Shown here: piece after piece, positions 58,594-64,000 of the stretch
How the letters are laid out: each line of letters starts with the position of its first letter
Position numbering within the stretch: the stretch's first letter is position 1
Assembly (NCBI RefSeq): GCF_004343775.1
Contig: NZ_PTXL01000004.1
Coordinates: 1 to 64,000 of the forward strand
Source of the DNA: Burkholderia sp. SRS-46
GTDB taxonomy: Bacteria; Pseudomonadota; Gammaproteobacteria; Burkholderiales; Burkholderiaceae
Direction: 5' to 3'
DNA length: 64,000 nt
Made by a program: the position numbers and the translations under genes
The notes under the pieces: model-generated
Databases searched by the model: none
The model's input: the letters and a program-made list of their open reading frames with translations, nothing else
What the model was told of the DNA's origin: nothing

Positions 58594-58887
58594 ATGAAAC
58601 GCAGCAGCCTGCTCTCCGCCCTCGTCCTCGCACTCGCCGTGTCCGCGCCGGCCTTCGCCGACACCCACCCGGCTCACGCAGGCGATTACGGCAACACGTC
58701 GTGGTACAGCCAGAACAACGGGCCCCGGACCCGCGCCGAAGTGCGTGCGGAACTGGAGCAGGCACGCCACGACGGCGCCGTCGAACACCTGCGCAAGGAG
58801 ACGTCGTATGCGCAAGGGCTCGACCTCGTGCCGCGCCCGTATCGCGCAACGCCGGAAGGCAACCAGCTCGCGGGCGCAGGCCGGTAA
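58594..58887 (+). CDS. DUF4148 secreted protein
   Basis: A 97-aa exported protein of the DUF4148 family, common and multicopy in Burkholderia; its function is unknown. The signal peptide is about residues 1-22 (SAPAFA before DTHPAHAGDY). The family core is RTRAEVRAELEQARHDGAVEHLRKETSYAQG. AGGAG lies 8 nt before the ATG. It is likely periplasmic and monomeric or a small oligomer. A tiny ORF follows 87 bp downstream. Confidence 0.88.
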   Translation: MKRSSLLSALVLALAVSAPAFADTHPAHAGDYGNTSWYSQNNGPRTRAEVRAELEQARHDGAVEHLRKETSYAQGLDLVPRPYRATPEGNQLAGAGR

Positions 58888-58974
58888 ACGGACGACGCCG
58901 CGCAGCGGGCTTTCCCCGCGCGCGGCGTCGCGATCCGCATCAGTCAATCAGCCAGTCAATTGCAGGAGCCTGTC

Positions 58975-59064
58975 ATGAACGATCAACTGCCCTCCCCGCT
59001 CGATCACTGGAACAGCGATACGCCGGTGTGGACGCCGTATCGACCGTCGCAGCAATCGCACTGA
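58975..59064 (+). CDS. Possible 29-aa small protein
   Basis: A short ORF with AGGAG 7 nt before its ATG encodes MNDQLPSPLDHWNSDTPVW and ends YRPSQQSH. It is hydrophilic and rich in Pro, Trp and Asp, with no membrane segment. It lies 87 bp after the DUF4148 gene on the same strand and could be co-transcribed. The ribosome binding site is as good as that of its neighbour, but no homologue comes to mind, so translation needs proof. Confidence 0.45.
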   Translation: MNDQLPSPLDHWNSDTPVWTPYRPSQQSH

Positions 59065-59068
59065 CGGA

Positions 59069-60133
59069 TCAGCGGCGCGGCACGCCGTCGCGCCACTCGC
59101 CCCAGTGCGACACGATGTCCTGCACGAGCGGATTGCCCGCGCGGTACAGGTTTTCGGTCGCCGGGGCAAAGCCGCCCTGGTCCGCGTAGTTCAGCAGGTT
59201 GTCGACGCTCGTCTGCCCCGCATACGGCCGGTCGAAGTCGGAGCCGGTGCGCAGCACCGCGACGCGCGACAGGTCGACCCGCTTCACGCTCGCCGCGCGC
59301 TTGAGCGCCTCGAACGTCGCGTTGTCTTCCTGCGCGGTCATGCAGTAGGTGCCCTTGCCGTCCGTCAGGATCTTCGTCCACTGCCGCGCGCGTTCGCCGA
59401 GCAGTGTGCCGGAGAACCACGTGTTGCCCGACGACGTGTCGCAGCGGATCACCGACGGCGGCTGGTTCGCGGGCGCGTAGCTGAACTTCGCGCGCGCGGC
59501 CTGCGCCTGCGGGCTGTCGGCGAGCACCACGTTGCGCGACAGCGCATACGCGGCATCGGCCAGCTGCGGGTTCAGCTGGAACACTTCGTTGCGATAGTCG
59601 AGCGGCGGCTTCTCCGTCGGGCTCTTCGTGTTGATGCCGAGATAGCCGGAGTTCCAGCCGGCGGGAATCTCGCGCGCGTCGAGCTCCCACTGGATGCCGA
59701 AATCGACGAGGTACTTCGCCCACGCGGCGGAGCCCACCGTCCCTTGCGCGGGATCGACGCCGGCGATGCCGGAGATCAGGAAGTACGTGTGCCGCAGATC
59801 GAAACGCTGCGAGAACGTCAGCGCCATGATCGACGCGGTGGCATTCGCATAGCCCATGCCGGTCGTGATCACGCACACGTCCTGCTTGTTGCAGTGGACT
59901 GCCGGATAGTCGGGCGACAGGCCCGGCACCTTCACGTCGTGCCACGGGCCGATACGGTCGAGCCAGGCCTGGCCTTCCGGCCCGAACATCGTGATGATCA
60001 TGACCTTGACCGGGCGGCCCTGTGCACCGGTCTCGGCAAACGCATTGCCCGTGTTGTCCTGCGCGATCGACGGGGCGGTCGCACAGGCCGCGAGCGAGAA
60101 TGCGGCAGCGGAAAGGATGGAGCGAGTCAGCAT
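59069..60133 (-). CDS. Purine nucleoside permease (NUP)-family protein
   Basis: A 354-aa exported protein of the NUP family, related to yeast Nup purine nucleoside permease and to the nucleoside-phosphorylase fold. Visible parts are KVMIITMFGPEGQAWLDRI, VCVITTGMGYANATASIMALTFS, FLISGIAGVDPAQGTVGSAAWA and LRTGSDFDRP near the end. The N-terminus has a lipobox-like LAAC at C17 (SLAACATAP), so it may be a lipoprotein; cleavage after APSIA is the alternative. The start at 60133 has AAGGAA upstream. A periplasmic nucleoside-binding or -cleaving role is more plausible than transport, because no membrane helices follow. Confidence 0.82.
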   Translation of the reverse strand: MLTRSILSAAAFSLAACATAPSIAQDNTGNAFAETGAQGRPVKVMIITMFGPEGQAWLDRIGPWHDVKVPGLSPDYPAVHCNKQDVCVITTGMGYANATASIMALTFSQRFDLRHTYFLISGIAGVDPAQGTVGSAAWAKYLVDFGIQWELDAREIPAGWNSGYLGINTKSPTEKPPLDYRNEVFQLNPQLADAAYALSRNVVLADSPQAQAARAKFSYAPANQPPSVIRCDTSSGNTWFSGTLLGERARQWTKILTDGKGTYCMTAQEDNATFEALKRAASVKRVDLSRVAVLRTGSDFDRPYAGQTSVDNLLNYADQGGFAPATENLYRAGNPLVQDIVSHWGEWRDGVPRR

Positions 60134-60287
60134 CGGCGTTCCTTGTTGGGTTGATGTTGGGTGAGAACGACTGTCGGAGACTGCGCGACGGAGTATAAGG
60201 CGGCCTCGCTCGATGCGGAACCCGCGACGAAGCGAACTCGGAAGGTGCGGGGGCAACAGTCAGTCGTGCTATCCGGTCGAGCGGCCC

Positions 60288-60878
60288 TTACAGCCGCGCG
60301 AGCCCCGCCATCCCATAGCCGAGCACGACGAGCGCCGCGACCACATGGCTCGCGGCGAGCAGGCCCGGCGACTTCACGAAGCGCCCGATCGCGCTGCCGC
60401 CGAACGCGAACACGAGCTGCCCCGTGAGGCTGCCGGCGAACACGCACGCCGCGCCGAGCAGCCAGTGCCGCTGCGCGCCGGCGGCGGCCGTCGCATAGCC
60501 GTAGAACAGCAGGATCGTGAGCGGATTCGCGAGCGTGACGAAAAACATCGACGTGAACGGACGGCTGCCGGGTGGCGGCGCATCGCCGTCGAGCGTGCGG
60601 CGGCGATCTCTCAGCGCCTGCCACAGCATGCGCGCGCCCATCGCGAGCAGCACGAGCGCACCGACCAGACGGAACAGCGACAGGTGCGACGCGAGCGTGC
60701 TCGCCAGCAGCGCGCCGATCGTGAACGCGACGACCGCATAGCAGCCGTCGGCGGTGGCGACACCCGCCGCCGCGCGCACGCCGCTCGCCGTGCCGGCGCG
60801 CATCCCGTAGTTCGCGATCATCAGCGCGACGGGCCCGACCGACAGCGCGATCATCAGCCCGAACAGGAAATCGTTCAT
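60288..60878 (-). CDS. LysE/RhtB-family exporter
   Basis: A 196-aa inner-membrane exporter with about six hydrophobic segments. The start FLFGLMIALSVGPVALMIANYG carries the family's GP turn, and TLANPLTILLFYGYA is the central NP motif. The substrate is unknown. It is 71 bp downstream of selD on the same strand, so co-transcription is possible but no functional link is evident. The ribosome binding site is distant (AAGG about 12 nt upstream). Confidence 0.85.
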   Translation of the reverse strand: MNDFLFGLMIALSVGPVALMIANYGMRAGTASGVRAAAGVATADGCYAVVAFTIGALLASTLASHLSLFRLVGALVLLAMGARMLWQALRDRRRTLDGDAPPPGSRPFTSMFFVTLANPLTILLFYGYATAAAGAQRHWLLGAACVFAGSLTGQLVFAFGGSAIGRFVKSPGLLAASHVVAALVVLGYGMAGLARL

Positions 60879-60949
60879 CGCGAATCGACGCCTTCGAAGG
60901 AAAACGCCGATTCTAGCGAGCGCAAAAACGTTCGGGGGGAAAGCGTGGC

Positions 60950-62023
60950 TCAGGCGACGTCGACGCGCCCCGGCCCGTCGACCATCTCGCCGATCACCGC
61001 CGCGTAATCGAAACCGTCCGCGCGGAAGCACGCGAGCACGTCGTCGACCGCATCCGGCGCGCATGCGACGAGCAGGCCGCCGGAGGTCTGCGGATCGGTC
61101 AGCAGCGCCTGCGCGACCGGCGGCAGCGCATCGGCGAGCCGCACGTCCGCGCCGTAGGCGGCCCAGTTGCGCCCGGACGCGCCGGTGAACACGCCAGCCG
61201 CCGCGAAAGCCTCGACGCCCGCGAGCCACGGCAGCGCCGCGTAGTTCACACGCGCGGTGAGCCCGGCGCCGCGCGCGAGCTCGAGCGCGTGGCCGAGCAG
61301 GCCGAAGCCGGTCACGTCGGTCAGCGCATGCACGCCCGGCAGCGCGGCCAGCTCGGCGCCCGGCCGGTTCAGCTTGGTCGTGGTCGCGATCATCTGCGCG
61401 TAGCCGGCCGCGTCGAGCTGGTTCTTCTTCAGCGCCGCGGACAGCACGCCGACGCCGAGCGGCTTGCCGAGCACCAGCACGTCGCCCGCGCGCGCGGCCG
61501 CGTTGCGCTTCACGCGCGACGGATGCACGACGCCGATCGCCGCCAGCCCGTAGATCGGCTCGACCGAATCGATCGAATGGCCGCCCGCGACCGGAATCCC
61601 CGCCTCCGCGCACACCGCTTCGCCGCCGCGCAGCACCGCCGCGATCGTCTCGTGCGGCAGCACGTTGATCGGCATGCCGACCAGCGCGAGCGCGAGGATC
61701 GGCTTGCCGCCCATCGCGTAGACGTCGGACAGCGCGTTGGTTGCCGCGATTCGGCCGAAGTCGAACGGATCGTCGACGATCGGCATGAAGAAATCGGTGG
61801 TCGCGACGATCGCCTGCTCGTCGTTCAGGCGATAGACGGCCGCGTCGTCGGAGGTTTCCGTGCCGACGAGCAGGTCCGGGAACAGCGCCGGCGGCGTCGC
61901 GCGCTTCAGCAGCTCGGACAGCACGCCCGGCGCGATCTTGCAGCCGCAGCCGCCTCCATGCGACAGGCTCGTGAGGCGCGGAACGGCGGGCTGGGTCTGG
62001 GTGGCTTCGGTCATCGTCGGCAT
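60950..62023 (-). CDS. selD: Selenide, water dikinase (SelD), Cys form
   Basis: A 357-aa SelD that makes selenophosphate from selenide and ATP for selenocysteine or selenouridine. The catalytic site is GGGCGCK with C26 and K29, the Cys version and not a selenoprotein. ATP and metal residues lie in TTDFFMP, NALSDVYAMGG and GGHSIDS, with TDVTGFGLLGH in the second domain. An in-frame ATG at 62014 is an alternative start. No selA, selB or mnmH is in the window, so which selenium pathway it serves cannot be told. Confidence 0.92.
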   Translation of the reverse strand: MPTMTEATQTQPAVPRLTSLSHGGGCGCKIAPGVLSELLKRATPPALFPDLLVGTETSDDAAVYRLNDEQAIVATTDFFMPIVDDPFDFGRIAATNALSDVYAMGGKPILALALVGMPINVLPHETIAAVLRGGEAVCAEAGIPVAGGHSIDSVEPIYGLAAIGVVHPSRVKRNAAARAGDVLVLGKPLGVGVLSAALKKNQLDAAGYAQMIATTTKLNRPGAELAALPGVHALTDVTGFGLLGHALELARGAGLTARVNYAALPWLAGVEAFAAAGVFTGASGRNWAAYGADVRLADALPPVAQALLTDPQTSGGLLVACAPDAVDDVLACFRADGFDYAAVIGEMVDGPGRVDVA

Positions 62024-62127
62024 CCGGTGAATAACAACGTTCTATTATCGACAATTCCGCGCCCGCGCGCCCGCTGCCGACATAATGACGGCGCTGCCCC
62101 GCCCGTCCACCCCGCTTTTCGCCCTTC

Positions 62128-62964
62128 ATGGATCACCTGTTCATCGGCCTCGTGCTGTGCTCCGCGCTGCTGCACGCCATCTGGAATGCCTTCCTGCACG
62201 TCAGCGAGGACCGGCTCGTGCAGCTCGGCACGATGTCGCTGCCCTATCTCGCGTTCGGCATCGCCGGCGCCGCGCTGCTGCCCGCGCCGGCGCCCGCCGC
62301 GTGGCCGTACATCGCGGCATCGGCCGCGCTCGAGGTCGCGTACTGCTTCACGCTCGCGCGCGCGTACCGCAGCGGCGAGTTCGGGCAGATCTATCCGATC
62401 GCGCGCGGGATGTCGCCGCTGCTCGTGTCGGTGCTCGCGTTCGCGGTGCTGCACGAACGGCCGACGCCGTTCGGCTTCGCGGGAATCGCGCTCGTGTCGT
62501 TCGGCATCATGTCGCTCGCGCTGCGGCGCGGCTTCCGGTTCTCCGGGGAAGGCGTGCCGTATGCGCTGCTGACGGGCGTGTTCATCGCCGCGTATTCGAT
62601 CTGCGACGGGATCGGCGCGCGCGTATCCGGCAGCGCGCTCGGCTACATCGCGTGGGTGTACCTGCTGTGGAGCGTGCCGCAGCTCGCGCTCGTCTGCGCG
62701 GTGCGCGGCGGCCCGCGCGCGGTGCTCGGCTCGTGCGTGGCGCTCCGGCAGGGCGCGATCGCCGGCACGATCTCGCTCGCCGCGTACGGGATCGTGATCC
62801 TCGCGTACCGGCACCTGCCGGTCGCGACCGTGTCGGCGCTGCGCGAGACGAGCTCGATCTTCGCGGTCGCGATCGGCTGGTTCGTGATGCGCGAGCGGCC
62901 CGGCGCGCAGCGGCTCGCCGCGTGCGCGCTGGTGGTCGCGGGCGCGGCGCTGATCCGGCTTTAA
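62128..62964 (+). CDS. EamA/DMT-superfamily transporter
   Basis: A 278-aa inner-membrane protein with ten predicted helices in two EamA repeats (about 5-135 and 145-278). Typical ends of the repeats are QIYPIARGMSPLLVSVLAFAVLHERPTP and ATVSALRETSSIFAVAIGWFVMRERP. The substrate is unknown; relatives move metabolites or amino acids. It is divergent from selD across 104 bp. No strong ribosome binding site is seen before the ATG. Confidence 0.85.
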   Translation: MDHLFIGLVLCSALLHAIWNAFLHVSEDRLVQLGTMSLPYLAFGIAGAALLPAPAPAAWPYIAASAALEVAYCFTLARAYRSGEFGQIYPIARGMSPLLVSVLAFAVLHERPTPFGFAGIALVSFGIMSLALRRGFRFSGEGVPYALLTGVFIAAYSICDGIGARVSGSALGYIAWVYLLWSVPQLALVCAVRGGPRAVLGSCVALRQGAIAGTISLAAYGIVILAYRHLPVATVSALRETSSIFAVAIGWFVMRERPGAQRLAACALVVAGAALIRL

Positions 62965-62995
62965 GCGGAACCAACGCGCGCCCGCGCCTGCTGCG

Positions 62996-64000
62996 TCAGA
63001 ACTTGTGGCGGATGCCCGTCACCGCGACGATCTGCGTGCGCGTGCTCGACGGATTCGAGATCCCTTCGATCGCGGCCACCGTGTTCGACGACGCGCGCTG
63101 GTAGAACGCATTCACGTAGATGTCGGTGCGCTTCGACAGGAAATACTGCGCACCGGCGCTCGTCTGCAGGTAGTGCGAACTCGGCTTCGGGCCCTGCGAC
63201 GCGAGCACCTGCGTGTAGGTCTCGCCGAGCGCGAACTGCAGCGCGGGCGTCATCAGGTAGCGCACGCTGCCCTCGTAGTTGTTGAAGCGCAGCGCGCCGC
63301 CCGTCTGCAGGTTGAACAGCGAGCTCGTGTACAGCAGCCCGACCGTCGCGGCGCCCCACGCATACGTGCCGCCCGCGCCCCAGATCTGCTGGCGCGTCAC
63401 GCCCTTGATGAACGTGTAGTAGTTGTCGGACGCCGCCGCGCCGGTCGTGTCGAGCGCCGGACGGTCGACCCGCACATACGCCGCGCCGAGTTGCAGCGGC
63501 CCGTTCTCGTAGCTCGCGCCGAGGCTCCACACGCGGTTTGCCGCGAACGACGTCGAATTCGAGAAGCCGTACAGGCCGACCGCGCGCAGGCCGTACCAGG
63601 TGGGCGTCTGGTACTGCACCGAGTTGTTGGTGCGGAACGTGTTGTTCAGGTCGTCGGTGTCGAACGGATGCAGCGCGTACTGCGTGAGCGCGGTGGTCGC
63701 GCCGATCTGCAGCGGCGCCAGCACTTCCTGCGCCGCGTTGTACTGGCGCCCCATCGTCAGCGTGCCCCAGCGCGCGTTTTCCAGCCCCACGTACGCGCGG
63801 CGCCCGAACAGCCGGCCACCCTGGCTCGCGGTGCCGGTCTCGATGTTGAAGCCGTTCTCGAGCCGGAACACCGCGCGCGTGCCGCCGCCGAGCTCCTCCT
63901 TGCCGAGCAGCCCCCAGCGCGTGCCCTGTTCGTTGCCGCCCGTCGCCTGCCACGCGGCATGCCCTTTCTGGTTGTTCGTGTACGTGATCCCCGAATCGAC
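62996..64000 (-). CDS. Gram-negative porin, cut by the window end
   Basis: This fragment encodes the last 335 residues of a classical trimeric outer-membrane porin of the Burkholderia/Neisseria type; the frame is open to the right edge, so the start and signal peptide lie outside. The visible N-terminal strand VDSGITYTNNQKG is followed by the family's SRWGLLGKEEL-like segment (TRWGLLGKEELGGGTRAVFRLENGFN) and LENARWGTLTMGRQYN. The chain ends with the beta-barrel signal GIRHKF (terminal Phe). An internal GTG at 63871 is not the real start. Substrate is likely non-specific small solutes. Confidence 0.92.
   Translation of the reverse strand, partial: VDSGITYTNNQKGHAAWQATGGNEQGTRWGLLGKEELGGGTRAVFRLENGFNIETGTASQGGRLFGRRAYVGLENARWGTLTMGRQYNAAQEVLAPLQIGATTALTQYALHPFDTDDLNNTFRTNNSVQYQTPTWYGLRAVGLYGFSNSTSFAANRVWSLGASYENGPLQLGAAYVRVDRPALDTTGAAASDNYYTFIKGVTRQQIWGAGGTYAWGAATVGLLYTSSLFNLQTGGALRFNNYEGSVRYLMTPALQFALGETYTQVLASQGPKPSSHYLQTSAGAQYFLSKRTDIYVNAFYQRASSNTVAAIEGISNPSSTRTQIVAVTGIRHKF

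Overview
The window is high-GC betaproteobacterial DNA whose gene content fits Burkholderia, most likely the Burkholderia cepacia complex. The best support is an llpE-ceoA-ceoB-opcM type RND efflux operon beside a divergent LysR gene, a phosphocholine-specific phospholipase C with its accessory protein, a DUF4148 protein and a classical Burkholderia-type porin. I see no rRNA, tRNA, CRISPR array, insertion sequence or prophage. It reads as a metabolic and transport region of a secondary replicon; the replicon is an inference.

Layout. (1) 348-9020: 2-aminoethylphosphonate use. An ABC importer (phnS, T, U, V), PhnA, PhnY and a PhnZ-like HD oxygenase form one minus-strand operon, with phnW divergent. 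Together they take 2-AEP to phosphonoacetaldehyde, phosphonoacetate, then acetate plus phosphate. (2) 9084-13919: quinate/shikimate catabolism. An MFS carrier, an NAD-type quinate/shikimate dehydrogenase and a type II dehydroquinase face a divergent QuiC dehydratase, giving protocatechuate. (3) 14206-18531: a small winged-helix-like protein, a PAS-AraC regulator, an orphan amino-acid-type binding protein and an MHS carrier. (4) 18645-26748: DoxX, FucU and a D-galactarate/D-glucarate set (garD, kdgD, a ketoglutarate-semialdehyde dehydrogenase and a GudP/GarP carrier). The garD and carrier leaders share a 15-bp motif. (5) 26785-29827: an M50 protease/DUF2167 pair, then a LysE exporter and its divergent Lrp regulator.

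(6) 29847-36030: a six-gene operon with a MetQ/N/I-like ABC importer, an NtaA/DmoA-type and a DszC/SfnC-type flavin monooxygenase, and an unrecognised ferritin-like protein. It looks like an organosulfur scavenging system and is the best candidate here for undescribed chemistry. (7) 36377-41162: a 2-hydroxycarboxylate/Na+ symporter behind a consensus sigma-54 promoter, followed by a DctB/DctD-like pair that probably activates it. (8) 41238-49984: DUF3579, an alpha/beta hydrolase, plcR-plcN, a Gfo/Idh/MocA oxidoreductase, a PACE exporter with a divergent LysR, an unknown protein and an isochorismatase-fold protein lacking its catalytic Cys. (9) 50096-58168: the CeoAB-OpcM-like efflux operon with llpE and ceoR. 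(10) 58594-64000: DUF4148, a 29-aa ORF, a purine nucleoside permease-like protein, a LysE exporter, selD, an EamA transporter and a porin cut by the window end.

Most operons show tight spacing or 4-bp ATGA overlaps, and several convergent pairs share bidirectional hairpin terminators.
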